Source of the DNA: Oceaniglobus trochenteri
GTDB taxonomy: Bacteria > Pseudomonadota > Alphaproteobacteria > Rhodobacterales > Rhodobacteraceae
NCBI RefSeq assembly: GCF_020529025.1
Contig: NZ_JACNMM010000011.1
Location: 84,474-148,473 of the forward strand
Direction: 5' to 3'
Length of the DNA: 64,000 nucleotides
A model generated the notes under the pieces. That model had not been told where the DNA came from. It saw nothing but the letters and a program-made list of their open reading frames with translations, and made no database searches. A program made the position numbers and the translations under genes. Shown here piece after piece: positions 1 through 8,394 of this stretch (positions within the stretch are counted from its first letter, which is position 1; every line of letters starts with the position of its first letter).

Positions 1-648
1 GTAGGGGGCGAAGGCGATCACCACCAGTACATCCTTGGGGCCAAGGGGGGCGGCGCGGTCAAGCATGCCGCCCACCCCGTCAAGCAGGATCGCCGCTTCG
101 TCCAGCCGAAGGAGCCCGTAATAGAGATAGGAGGCCAGCGGAAAGGATCGCCTCTGCCCCACCACTCCGATCAGGCGCGCCTTGCGCATGGCGGCAACCG
201 CATCCGCAACGGCCCCAAGATCGAGCGACGAGGTCAGCCCCTCGATGGCCGAGATATTCGCCAGGGCAAAGGCATCCAGAACATGGCTGATGTCGCCTTC
301 CTTGCCCCGCAGCGTTGCGCCCATCTTGCGGGCGCGGTCGCGGTAGGTGTCCCGGTCGTCCAGAATGACCCGGCGCAGGGTCTTTTGCATCGGTGCGAAA
401 CCGTCAAAGCCGATGCTTTTCGCGAACCGCACCAGGGCCGAAGGCGACGCGTCAAGCGATTGGGCCATCTCGGTGATCGACAGAAGGGCCAGATCGTCGG
501 GCCGGGCGATCATGGCATCGGCAATGGCGCGCAACCGTTTGGGCATGGAGGTCCGCTCCAGCCGGAGGTGGTTGACGAAGTCATCCAGCGTTTCAGGCGA
601 GGTCAGATCGTCAGTCAATGGTGCGCCTTCCCCGGTTTTCCTGCCCAT
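1..648 (-). CDS. RpiR/MurR-family transcriptional regulator, C-terminus cut by window edge
   Basis: The reading frame stays open from an ATG at 648 to the window edge, giving 216 residues. The N-terminal part (about residues 20-95) is an HTH_6 domain with the pattern I-x-x-M-A-x-S-L-D-A-S-P-S-A-L-V-R-F-A-K-S-I-G-F-x-G-F, typical of RpiR regulators. The following segment (from about residue 130) is the start of a SIS sugar-phosphate-binding domain, with VVGQRRSFPLASYLYYGL matching its first strand-loop-helix. The gene is divergent from the sugar ABC operon starting at 992, which suggests it controls that operon in response to a phosphorylated sugar. The remaining SIS domain lies outside the window. 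Confidence 0.85.
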   Translation of the reverse strand, partial: MGRKTGEGAPLTDDLTSPETLDDFVNHLRLERTSMPKRLRAIADAMIARPDDLALLSITEMAQSLDASPSALVRFAKSIGFDGFAPMQKTLRRVILDDRDTYRDRARKMGATLRGKEGDISHVLDAFALANISAIEGLTSSLDLGAVADAVAAMRKARLIGVVGQRRSFPLASYLYYGLLRLDEAAILLDGVGGMLDRAAPLGPKDVLVVIAFAPY

Positions 649-667
649 GTGGCCATGCCCGGAACAT

Positions 668-688
668 GACATTTAAGTTTTAAAAGTC
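668..688. promoter_or_regulatory. Imperfect palindrome upstream of the rpiR-type gene
   Basis: GACATTTAA and TTAAAAGTC flank a GTT centre (8 of 10 positions pair). It lies 20 bases upstream of the RpiR-type start codon, so it is placed for autoregulation. Which protein binds it is inference. Confidence 0.35.
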
Positions 689-872
689 AACATGTTAATG
701 GTCGTTTTTGGAACGCAATTTCCATAAAGGTGATTGCCTGAAGATCGCTACCGTTGCCGATTTTCCCGCCGAACCGCTGCGAAAGTTGCTCGATGGGCAT
801 TCGGAGAGATGAAAGCGGATTCGGTGCCATGTGCGTTGTAACATGCTGTATAGCAATAATAAAAATAATTCC

Positions 873-922
873 TTGACAGGAGATTAATTAAATCTGACTG
901 TTTACGGAACCGGTTGCGTAAA
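873..922 (+). promoter_or_regulatory. Candidate promoter -35 and 22-bp operator before the sugar ABC operon
   Basis: A perfect TTGACA lies at 873-878 and no convincing -10 follows. At 901-922 there is a near-perfect palindrome with arms TTTACG and CGTAAA around the core AACCGGTT; only one symmetric pair mismatches. A-A-C-C-G-G-T-T with a central CpG is typical of LacI-family operators, and the nearest LacI gene (6977-8044) closes this operon. The adjacent RpiR-type regulator is an alternative binder. The palindrome lies 70 bases upstream of the binding-protein start. Confidence 0.5.
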
Positions 923-991
923 TCTGGGGAGGAGCTGTTGAAGCTGCCCGATTCCGCAGGGCCGGGGAACCATTTTGGGAGGGATCGAACT

Positions 992-2230
992 ATGAGGACG
1001 ACTGCAACAACCGCGCTTTGTGCAACCCTTGCGTTGCTGACGGGCGCGCCGGCCATGGCGCAGGAGGTGGACGTGATCCACTGGCTTGTCAGCCCCGGGG
1101 AAGTGCGCGCCATGTCGGTGCTTTCGGATGCCTTCAACGCCGCCGGTGGGGTCTATGTGGATGCTGCCGTGGCTGGTGGCGGTGCCGCCGCCCGCCAGAT
1201 GGTGATGAACCGCATTGCCGCCAGCGATACACCCGGCGCCTGGTACGGACAGCCCGGCGTGCCGATGACGGCCTTCGCCGAGCGCGACATCCTCGCCCCG
1301 CTGGACCAGGCCGCGGCCGAGCAGAACTGGGACGAGGTGATGTACGATACCTTCGTCACCTACGGCAAATACGACGGCCACTATTACGCCATTCCGCTGG
1401 GCATCCACGCCCAGAACTGGATGTGGTCGTCGCGCGCCGTCCTTGACGCGGCCGGCGTCGAAGTGCCCGCCACCTGGGCCGAGTTCCTTGAGATCGCCCC
1501 GAAGATCGAAGAGGCGGGTTTCATTCCGCTGGCCCTTGGCGGGCAGTCCTGGCAGGAAAACCTGGTGTTCAAGTCCGCGCTTCTCGAAGTGGGTGGCGCC
1601 GATTTCTACCGTGCCGTCTATGTGAACCGCGATGCCGAGGCCGCCGGCTCGGACACCATGGCGCAGGCCTTTGCCCTGTTCCGCAGCCTCAAGCCCCATA
1701 CCAACCAGGGCGTGGGGCGGTCCTGGAACGACACGCTGAGCCTGGTGCAGACCGGCAAGGCGGCCTTCCAGATCATGGGTGACTGGGCCAAGGGTGAATT
1801 CATCGCATCGGGCCAGGAGCCGGGCGTGGATTACGAATGCACCCTCGCGCCGGGCACCGCCGGGCTTTACAATGTGGCGATCGACGTTCTTCTTCCGGGC
1901 AACACGGGCGACGACGAAACCCTCGCGGCGCAGAACCTGCTGGCCTCGTCCATCACCACGCCGGAAACCCAGCTGGCCTTCAGTCAGAACAAGGGGTCGA
2001 TCCCGGTGCGCAAGGATGTCGACGTTTCCTCGCTGGACGCCTGCGCCCAGTTGGCCGTCGAAACCCTGGCGCAGGAAGGATCCGAGATCCCGGTCGACGA
2101 CCTGGTGCTGACGCCCGAGTATCGCGGCCAGATCATCGATCTGCTGTCCGAGTTCTGGAACGGTGAATCGATGTCGCCCGAAGAAGCCGCCGAACGCTTT
2201 GGCGCCATCATCGCCGATATCGAAGACTGA
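992..2230 (+). CDS. Extracellular solute-binding protein of a CUT1 sugar ABC transporter
   Basis: This is a 412-residue periplasmic binding protein (SBP family 1, like UgpB or MalE) that would deliver a carbohydrate to the permeases downstream. Residues 1-24 form a signal peptide ending in A-P-A-M-A-Q. The ATG at 992 follows a strong GGGAGGGA ribosome site; an in-frame start further upstream would place a charged segment ahead of the signal peptide and was rejected. The mature protein has the aromatic-rich family pattern, including YAIPLGIHAQNWMW and the hinge segment FQIMGDWAKGEF. It is first in an operon with two permeases, an ATPase, an isomerase and a dehydrogenase. The sugar is not identifiable. 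Confidence 0.9.
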   Translation: MRTTATTALCATLALLTGAPAMAQEVDVIHWLVSPGEVRAMSVLSDAFNAAGGVYVDAAVAGGGAAARQMVMNRIAASDTPGAWYGQPGVPMTAFAERDILAPLDQAAAEQNWDEVMYDTFVTYGKYDGHYYAIPLGIHAQNWMWSSRAVLDAAGVEVPATWAEFLEIAPKIEEAGFIPLALGGQSWQENLVFKSALLEVGGADFYRAVYVNRDAEAAGSDTMAQAFALFRSLKPHTNQGVGRSWNDTLSLVQTGKAAFQIMGDWAKGEFIASGQEPGVDYECTLAPGTAGLYNVAIDVLLPGNTGDDETLAAQNLLASSITTPETQLAFSQNKGSIPVRKDVDVSSLDACAQLAVETLAQEGSEIPVDDLVLTPEYRGQIIDLLSEFWNGESMSPEEAAERFGAIIADIED

Positions 2231-2236
2231 CCGATT

Positions 2237-2260
2237 GGGGCGGGCCGCCGTGCCCGCCCC
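2237..2260 (+). other. G+C hairpin after the binding-protein gene
   Basis: A perfect 9-bp stem (GGGGCGGGC / GCCCGCCCC) with a 6-base loop starts 7 bases after the stop codon. No T-run follows. It probably protects the 3' end of the binding-protein message or partly terminates transcription before the permeases. Confidence 0.6.
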
Positions 2261-2285
2261 CGCAATCGACCTGAAAGCATCCTCC

Positions 2286-3176
2286 ATGCGCCCGTTCCTG
2301 ACACTCCAGTTCCTTGGCGGCACGCCCGCCTCGCGCATCGTCGTGGGGTTGGCCATTGCCGTGGCGCTGACCTGCTATGTGATGACCATCGCCTGGACCC
2401 TGGCGATGTCCTTCACCTCGTCCACCTTCCTGCCCGACTGGGATTTCGTGGGGATCGAACGCTATGTCGATCTCTTCGGCTCCAGCCGCTGGTCGGTGGC
2501 CTTTGCCAACATGTTCCTGTTCGGCATTCCGTTCATCTTTCTGGCGCTGGCGCTGGGAACCTTCCTTGCGATCCTGATCGACCAGAAGGTCCAGGGCGAG
2601 GCGGTGTTCCGCACCATCGTTCTTTACCCGCTGGCCCTGTCCTTCATCGTTGTCGGGCTGATCTGGCAATGGGTGCTCGAGCCGAACTTCGGCCTGCAAA
2701 CCGCCGTGCGCGCCATGGGGTGGGAAACCTTCCGCTTTGACTGGATGGCGCGGTCGGACCGGGTGATCTATACGCTGGTGCTGGCCGCGGTGTGGCATTC
2801 CTCGGGGATCGTCATGGCGATCATGCTGGCCGGCCTGCGCGGCGTGGACGGCGAGATCTGGAAGGCGGCCCGGATCGACGGCATTCCGACCTGGCGCATC
2901 TATGTCAGCATCATTCTTCCCATGCTGCGCCCCATGGCCATGACCTGTGTGACGCTTCTGGCGATCAGCGTCGTCAAGAGCTATGAACTTGTCGTTGCCA
3001 TGACCGACGGCGGGCCGGGCAATTCCAGCGATCTTCCCTCGCGTTTCGTCATGCAGGCGCTGCTTGAGCGGGCCAACATCGGCACCGGTTCGGCGGCCGC
3101 GATCATCATGATGCTGTCGGTTCTGGTGATCCTTCTGCCCTATTTCGTCATCGAACTGCGCAGCCGGAGAAGGTGA
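2286..3176 (+). CDS. CUT1 ABC transporter permease, MalF/UgpA type
   Basis: This 296-residue inner-membrane protein has six predicted transmembrane helices and the cytoplasmic EAA loop (E-I-W-K-A-A-R-I-D-G, about residue 195) that docks on the ATPase. The GGPGNSSDLPS loop near the C-terminus is typical of MalF-type subunits. The ATG at 2286 was chosen because it precedes the first hydrophobic helix; upstream in-frame codons overlap the binding-protein gene. It ends in an overlap with the next permease, so the two are translationally coupled. Confidence 0.9.
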   Translation: MRPFLTLQFLGGTPASRIVVGLAIAVALTCYVMTIAWTLAMSFTSSTFLPDWDFVGIERYVDLFGSSRWSVAFANMFLFGIPFIFLALALGTFLAILIDQKVQGEAVFRTIVLYPLALSFIVVGLIWQWVLEPNFGLQTAVRAMGWETFRFDWMARSDRVIYTLVLAAVWHSSGIVMAIMLAGLRGVDGEIWKAARIDGIPTWRIYVSIILPMLRPMAMTCVTLLAISVVKSYELVVAMTDGGPGNSSDLPSRFVMQALLERANIGTGSAAAIIMMLSVLVILLPYFVIELRSRRR

Positions 3177-3178
3177 TC

Positions 3179-4063
3179 ATGACAACTCAGCCAAACCTCG
3201 CCATGCGCAACTGGAACCAAAGGGTGGGGCGCACCGCGCTTTATCTGGTGCTGATCCTGGCCTGCGTCGCCTATCTGGTGCCCCTGGTCGTCATGGTCAT
3301 GACATCGCTCAAGACCGCGGGCGAAGTGCAGCCCGGCACCATCTTCATGTGGCCCGAGAACCCCAGCTTCGACGCCTGGATCAAGGCCTGGTCGCAGGCC
3401 TGCATCGGGCTGGATTGCCGGGGCATCCGCGTCGGGTTCTGGAATTCGGTCATGATCTGGGTGCCCAGCCTGATCCTGTCGATACTGGCGGGCGCCATCC
3501 TGGGCTTTGCCCTGTCGCGCTGGCAGACCCGCCACGCCGGGCTGATCCTGGGGCTGGTCCTGTTCGGAGCCTTCATCCCGCTTCAGGTGGTGATCTATCC
3601 GCTGATCAAGATGGCCGCCAACCTCGGGCTTTACAATTCCTTCGCCGGGATCGTGGTGGTTCACATTATCTTCGGCCTGCCGGTGCTGACGCTGATCTTC
3701 TCGAACTTCTACGTGGGCATCCCGGTTGAACTGATCAACGCGGCGCGGGTGGATGGGGCGGGGTTCTTCCGCATCTTCTTTGGCATCCTGCTGCCCATGT
3801 CGCGCAACATCCTGATCGTGGCGCTGGTGCTTCAGGGCACCGGGATCTGGAACGACTATATCGTCGGCGTCAGCTTCGGCACGCCCGACATCTATCCGAT
3901 GACCGTCAAGCTGCAGACCCTCGTGGGATCGCAGTTCGGCGAAAAGGAATACAACGTGAACATGGCGGCGACGCTGCTCACCTCCCTGCCGCCGCTGCTT
4001 CTGTACCTCGTGTCGGGGCGGTACTTCGTGCGCGGGATCACTTCGGGCGCCGTGAAGGGATAG
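3179..4063 (+). CDS. CUT1 ABC transporter permease, MalG/UgpE type
   Basis: A 294-residue second permease with six helices and an EAA loop (E-L-I-N-A-A-R-V-D-G). It ends with V-R-G-I-T-S-G-A-V-K-G, the usual MalG-type C-terminus. GGAGAAGG lies 6 bases before the ATG at 3179, favouring this start over the in-frame GTG at 3173, which would overlap the upstream stop. It pairs with the preceding permease to form the channel. Confidence 0.9.
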   Translation: MTTQPNLAMRNWNQRVGRTALYLVLILACVAYLVPLVVMVMTSLKTAGEVQPGTIFMWPENPSFDAWIKAWSQACIGLDCRGIRVGFWNSVMIWVPSLILSILAGAILGFALSRWQTRHAGLILGLVLFGAFIPLQVVIYPLIKMAANLGLYNSFAGIVVVHIIFGLPVLTLIFSNFYVGIPVELINAARVDGAGFFRIFFGILLPMSRNILIVALVLQGTGIWNDYIVGVSFGTPDIYPMTVKLQTLVGSQFGEKEYNVNMAATLLTSLPPLLLYLVSGRYFVRGITSGAVKG

Positions 4064-4066
4064 CAA

Positions 4067-5137
4067 ATGGCAACCATCGAAATCCGCAACCTCACCAAGC
4101 AGTTCGGCGCCGTCCAGGTGCTCAAGGGCATCGACCTGGCCATCGACGACAGGGACTTTACCGTCCTTCTCGGGCCGTCGGGCTGTGGCAAGTCCACGCT
4201 GCTGAACATCATCGCCGGGCTGGAACACCAGACCGCCGGCCAGATCATGGTGGACGGCACCGACATCTCCCCGCTGCCACCCGACAAGAGGAGGCTGGCC
4301 ATGGTGTTCCAGTCCTATGCGCTCTATCCCACGATGACGGTGCGCAAGAACATCGATTTCGGGCTGCGCGTCGCGGGGCTGCCCCGGGCCGAGATCAAGG
4401 AGAGGGTGCGCGTAACGGCCGAACTGTTGCAGATCACCGACCTTCTGGACCGCACGCCGGCGCGGCTTTCGGGCGGTCAGCGCCAGAGGGTTGCCATCGG
4501 GCGGGCACTGGCGCGGCGGGCCTCGGTCTATCTGTTCGACGAACCGCTGTCCAACCTCGACGCCAAGCTGCGCAACGACATGCGCATCGAGATCCGGCAA
4601 TTGCACGAGGATCTGGGCGCGACGGCGGTCTATGTCACCCATGACCAGGTCGAGGCGATGACCCTGGCCACCCGGATCGCCCTGATGAATGCCGGTCGTA
4701 TCGAACAATACGCCGAGCCCCAGGACATATACGACCGGCCCGAAACCCTTTTCGCGGCCAGTTTCATCGGTTCGCCCAAGATGAACCTGATCCCCGGCAC
4801 CATCCGCCTGGCCGATGGCGTGCCGGTGTTCGACACCGGCAGCGACCGGATTTCGCTGGCCCATTATCCGTTCCGCCTGGCCCCCGAGGATGGGATGCCC
4901 GCCACCCTAGGCGTGCGCCCCGAGGACGTGGCCCCTGACGCGCAGGGGATCGTCGCGCGTCATCGGCTGAACGAACCCCACGGCGCCGACACCCTGGCCT
5001 GGTTCACCTACGGCGAGACCAACCTGTCGGCGCGGCTGGAGCCCGTCGCGGCCCGCGCCCTGGGCGCACAGGCGACCCTTGGGTTCAACCTTCACAAGCT
5101 TTCGTTGTTCGACCCAAAGACCGAACGGCGCCTCTGA
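4067..5137 (+). CDS. CUT1 ABC transporter ATPase, MalK/UgpC type
   Basis: A 356-residue ATPase that energises the sugar importer. Walker A GPSGCGKST is at 36-44, the Q-loop at 82, LSGGQ at 134-138 and Walker B YLFDEP at 155-160, followed by an intact D-loop and the switch histidine in YVTHDQVEAMT. A C-terminal TOBE/OB-like regulatory domain follows residue 235. It starts three bases after the permease stop codon. All catalytic residues are present. Confidence 0.92.
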   Translation: MATIEIRNLTKQFGAVQVLKGIDLAIDDRDFTVLLGPSGCGKSTLLNIIAGLEHQTAGQIMVDGTDISPLPPDKRRLAMVFQSYALYPTMTVRKNIDFGLRVAGLPRAEIKERVRVTAELLQITDLLDRTPARLSGGQRQRVAIGRALARRASVYLFDEPLSNLDAKLRNDMRIEIRQLHEDLGATAVYVTHDQVEAMTLATRIALMNAGRIEQYAEPQDIYDRPETLFAASFIGSPKMNLIPGTIRLADGVPVFDTGSDRISLAHYPFRLAPEDGMPATLGVRPEDVAPDAQGIVARHRLNEPHGADTLAWFTYGETNLSARLEPVAARALGAQATLGFNLHKLSLFDPKTERRL

Positions 5138-5155
5138 CCCTCAGAAAGGACCAAG

Positions 5156-5929
5156 ATGACCGGACCGGACCTGTCCATCCAGCTTTATTCCCTGCGAAAC
5201 GCCGGGCCGTTGGACCGCCAGCTCGACATTGCCGCCGAAGCCGGCTTTGCCCATGTGGAACCCGTGGGATCGCACCTCATGGCGCCCGATGCCCTGGCCC
5301 GTGCCCTGGGTGACCGGGGGCTTTCGGCGCCCACGACCCATGTCTCGGCGCCCGATCTTTTCGGGCGCCCGGACGAGGTGATCGCAGCCGCCCGCGCCGC
5401 CGGGATAGGCCGCGTCTTCCTGGCCGCCCCCGTGCGCGAGGACTGGACCGGACGCCATGCCTTCTGGACCGAGTTCGCGGGCCGCGTGGCGCGGCTGGCC
5501 GACCGGTTCGCCGCCGCCGATCTTCGGCTTGGCTATCACAACCATCACTTCGAATACCTTGAATGCGAGGACGGGCGCACCGGGCTTGAGATCCTGCTGG
5601 AGGAAACCGCGCAAAGCGGGCTGGCCTGGCAGGCCGACCTGGCCTGGATCGTCCGCGCCCGGCAATCGCCGCTTGACCTGATCGCGCGTTACGGCGACCG
5701 GATTTCCGCCGTCCATGTGAAGGACACGGCGCAAAAGGGCGATCTGTTGGCCGAGGACGGCTGGACCGTTCCGGGCAAGGGCCAGATGGACTGGACCGCG
5801 CTGGCCGCCGCGCTGGCGGGCACGCGGGCAGACGTCATGGTTGCCGAACATGACAACCCCGCCGACCCCGCCGCGCTGGCCCGTTCGGCCCATGCCGCGT
5901 TGCAGGCCACCTTCGGAGAGGCAGCATGA
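5156..5929 (+). CDS. Sugar phosphate isomerase/epimerase-family TIM-barrel protein
   Basis: This 257-residue protein belongs to the xylose-isomerase-like TIM-barrel family. Candidate divalent-metal ligands sit at strand ends in HNHHFEY, WQADLAW, AVHVKD and VAEHDNP. An AAAGGA ribosome site lies 5 bases before the ATG. Homologues act on free or oxidised sugars as epimerases, or as lyases on 3-keto-sugars. It overlaps the downstream dehydrogenase by 4 bases, which suggests consecutive steps on the imported sugar. The exact reaction is unknown. Confidence 0.8.
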   Translation: MTGPDLSIQLYSLRNAGPLDRQLDIAAEAGFAHVEPVGSHLMAPDALARALGDRGLSAPTTHVSAPDLFGRPDEVIAAARAAGIGRVFLAAPVREDWTGRHAFWTEFAGRVARLADRFAAADLRLGYHNHHFEYLECEDGRTGLEILLEETAQSGLAWQADLAWIVRARQSPLDLIARYGDRISAVHVKDTAQKGDLLAEDGWTVPGKGQMDWTALAAALAGTRADVMVAEHDNPADPAALARSAHAALQATFGEAA

Positions 5930-6996
5930 GCGCCCCGATCCGTATCGGCCTGATCGGGCTGGGCAGTGTCACCCAGACCGTGCACTGGCCCGTCCTGCGC
6001 GACATGCCCGACCGCTATCGCGTTGCCGCGGTCTGCGATCTGTCGTCAGGGCTGCGCGATTGGGCGCGTGCGCGCATTCCCGGTGCCGCCGTGCATGACG
6101 ATTACCGCCGGATGCTGGACGCCGGGGGGCTGGATGCCGTTGCCGTGGTCAACAGCGACGAATACCATGCCGACTGCGCCGTCGATGCCCTGGCCGCCGG
6201 GTATGACGTGATGGTGGAAAAGCCACTGACGCTGACACTGGATGACATCGACCGCATCACGACGGCCCGGGATGCGTCGGGGCGGACCTGCATGGTCGGC
6301 TACATGCGCCGCTGTGCCGGCGGTTTCGAACCCATGCGCGCCGCGATCCGCGACATGCCCGAGATCCAGCATGTCAGCGTGCGCGACTATATCGGCCCCA
6401 ATGCCTATTTCATCGATCAGGTATCAACCGAATGCCGCCCCGGCGATCTGCCCGAGGCGGCGATGAAGGACCGCGCGGCGCGGCGTCTTGCCATGACCGA
6501 AGCCGCATTGGGGCGGACCGATCCGGTATCGGTCCGGGCCTATCAGATTCTCTGCGGGCTGTCCTCGCACGATCTGTCGGCCATGCGCGACCTTGTGGGC
6601 GCGCCCCGGGGCGTTCTGGGGGCAGCGATCCGCCAGGACGGGCGCCAGATCAGCGCATTGCTGGATCACGGCAGCTTCACCACCAATTTCGAAACCGGGC
6701 TTGATACGGTCGGGCGGTTCGATGCCTTCATCGAGGTGTTCGGCGGCACGACCCGCGCGCGCATCGATTATGACACGCCCTATATCCGCCACCTGCCCAC
6801 CACCCTGCGCCTGTGGAAGACCGAAGGCGAAGGGCACAGCGAAGCGACGGTACGGGAAACCTTCACCGATCCCTATACCCGCATGTGGCGGCTGTTCGAC
6901 GATGTGCTGGCCGGGCGCACCGAGAACCCCATGCCACCCGAAGACAGCATCGCCGATCTTCGCCTGTTCCGTCAGATCATCGACGCGGCGCGCTGA
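5926..6996 (+). CDS. Gfo/Idh/MocA-family NAD(P)-dependent dehydrogenase
   Basis: A 356-residue oxidoreductase with an N-terminal Rossmann fold (GLIGLGSVTQ near residue 8) and the family E-K-P motif in VEKPLTL near residue 93, where the lysine takes part in catalysis. The C-terminal half is the substrate-binding alpha/beta domain. Such enzymes oxidise sugars, inositols or their keto forms. It overlaps the isomerase gene by 4 bases (ATGA) and ends 20 bases inside the convergent LacI gene. Confidence 0.85.
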   Translation: MSAPIRIGLIGLGSVTQTVHWPVLRDMPDRYRVAAVCDLSSGLRDWARARIPGAAVHDDYRRMLDAGGLDAVAVVNSDEYHADCAVDALAAGYDVMVEKPLTLTLDDIDRITTARDASGRTCMVGYMRRCAGGFEPMRAAIRDMPEIQHVSVRDYIGPNAYFIDQVSTECRPGDLPEAAMKDRAARRLAMTEAALGRTDPVSVRAYQILCGLSSHDLSAMRDLVGAPRGVLGAAIRQDGRQISALLDHGSFTTNFETGLDTVGRFDAFIEVFGGTTRARIDYDTPYIRHLPTTLRLWKTEGEGHSEATVRETFTDPYTRMWRLFDDVLAGRTENPMPPEDSIADLRLFRQIIDAAR

Positions 6997-8044
6997 TCTT
7001 GTGCGATCGCTCCGGCGGTGTGGCCTCTCCCCCACCCGCCGGAGCGCTTTCGCGCATGACAACCTCGAACCCCAACATCTCCGTGGCGCTCCACGACTTG
7101 CGCTCGACCATCTCGACGATCTTTGCGACGGCAAGGCGGCCCATCTCCTCGATCGGTTGGCGCACGGTCGTGAGCGAGGGGCTGAAATGACGGGCAAACA
7201 GGATGTCGTCAAATCCGGCCACCGCCAGATCTCGGGGCACCGAAACCCCAAGTGAGCGCAGCCCGTTGATCAGGCCGAAGGCGATTTCATCACTTCCACA
7301 GATGACCGCATCAAGCCGGTCCGAGGCCTTGGCGATGAACTCGCGCGCATTCCAGCCCGTTTCATATCGGAATGACCCGTCGAAGATCACAAGGTCCTCG
7401 CGCGCGGCGCCATCTTCCACGGCCGCCTCGATGAAGGCATTGCGCCGCAGTTGGCCCACCGCCGTCGGACCGGATGCGCCAGAGACCATTCCGATCCTTT
7501 TGTATCCCTCGGCCCGCAACCTGCGGTAGACTTCGCGCCCGGCCCCGTAATCGTCCAGCGCGATGCTTGGGATATCGTTGCGCGCGCCCGGAGTCATGAC
7601 AAATGCGGCAGGCCACATTTCGCCCCGGTCCAACCGTTCGGCCAGGGTGTCGGGGGCAAAGCCGGTGGCGATGATCACCCCATCCGCCGCGCCCGAATAC
7701 ATGAAATCGAGAAGCCGGTCATCGGTGCGGGAATCCCCGGCCACATAGCCGATCATCAGGGTGTATTCCATTTCGCTTGCCGCGCGTTCGATGGTGCGCA
7801 GCAGCATGGGAAAGAGAAAATTCTCGATCCGCGGGACGAGGACCAGAAGGATGCGCCCGCGCCGTGTTTTCAGGGCACTGGCCAGCGGGTTTACCGCATA
7901 GCCCACCGCCCGCGCTTCGGCCAGCACCCGGGCTTTGGTGGCCTTGCCGATCTCGGGGGAATCCGAAAGCGACCTGCTGACAGTCGACTTGGAAACACCC
8001 AGCCGCCGGGCAATGTCGGCCATCCTGTCGGATTTTCTGTTCAT
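6977..8044 (-). CDS. LacI-family transcriptional regulator
   Basis: A 355-residue repressor. Residues 8-55 form the LacI HTH and hinge helix (M-A-D-I-A-R-R-L-G-V-S-K-S-T-V-S-R-S-L), and a periplasmic-binding-protein-like effector domain runs to about residue 335, ending with DLAVAGFDDILFARH and TTVRQP. The ATG at 8044 is chosen because it immediately precedes the HTH. The gene converges on the sugar operon and overlaps its last gene by 20 bases. It is the most likely regulator of either the 992-6996 operon or the dpp-type operon at 8395, to which it is divergent. Confidence 0.88.
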   Translation of the reverse strand: MNRKSDRMADIARRLGVSKSTVSRSLSDSPEIGKATKARVLAEARAVGYAVNPLASALKTRRGRILLVLVPRIENFLFPMLLRTIERAASEMEYTLMIGYVAGDSRTDDRLLDFMYSGAADGVIIATGFAPDTLAERLDRGEMWPAAFVMTPGARNDIPSIALDDYGAGREVYRRLRAEGYKRIGMVSGASGPTAVGQLRRNAFIEAAVEDGAAREDLVIFDGSFRYETGWNAREFIAKASDRLDAVICGSDEIAFGLINGLRSLGVSVPRDLAVAGFDDILFARHFSPSLTTVRQPIEEMGRLAVAKIVEMVERKSWSATEMLGFEVVMRESAPAGGGEATPPERSHKISAPRR

Positions 8045-8394
8045 CTTCGCCGCGCCCCCCAAAAAAGCGGTCTGATCAGCCCCTTCCCGCCACCATGCGG
8101 CCCGGGCAGAGATCGTTCAAGTCCAAGTCTTCGCCCCGAGAACGCTTCGCAAAGGGGCGCGGGCGGATTTGCCATGAAAGACCACCGGGTGCAGGCTGGG
8201 GCAGGGGCAGGATGGAGGCGCCCGAAACGGCCAGCCGGCCGAAAGATGCTGCTTGCCGGGGCGGTGACGCGGTCTGTCCAGCCGCGACCGTAGCAGGGTT
8301 TCCCGAGGGCAACCTGTTACAGCCTTGACGCTGGCGATAGAATGAGGTCGGATTTGATGCAATCGTGACAAGCTCACAACCAGGGAGAGAAAGA
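8045..8394. other. 350-bp divergent intergenic region
   Basis: This separates the LacI gene from the oligopeptide operon, so both promoters should lie here. I see no clean sigma-70 pair: a TTGACG at 8323-8328 has no well-spaced -10 (TAGAAT follows after only 7 bases). No convincing palindromic operator and no small gene were recognised. Confidence 0.4.

Noticed and set aside
3140..4864. A 574-codon open frame on the minus strand
   Set aside because: It lies opposite the permease and ATPase genes, which have full family motifs and ribosome sites. The antisense frame has low-complexity charged sequence and no family.
8323..8341. Sigma-70 promoter before the dppA-like gene
   Set aside because: TTGACG and TAGAAT are only 7 bases apart, far short of the 16-18 required.
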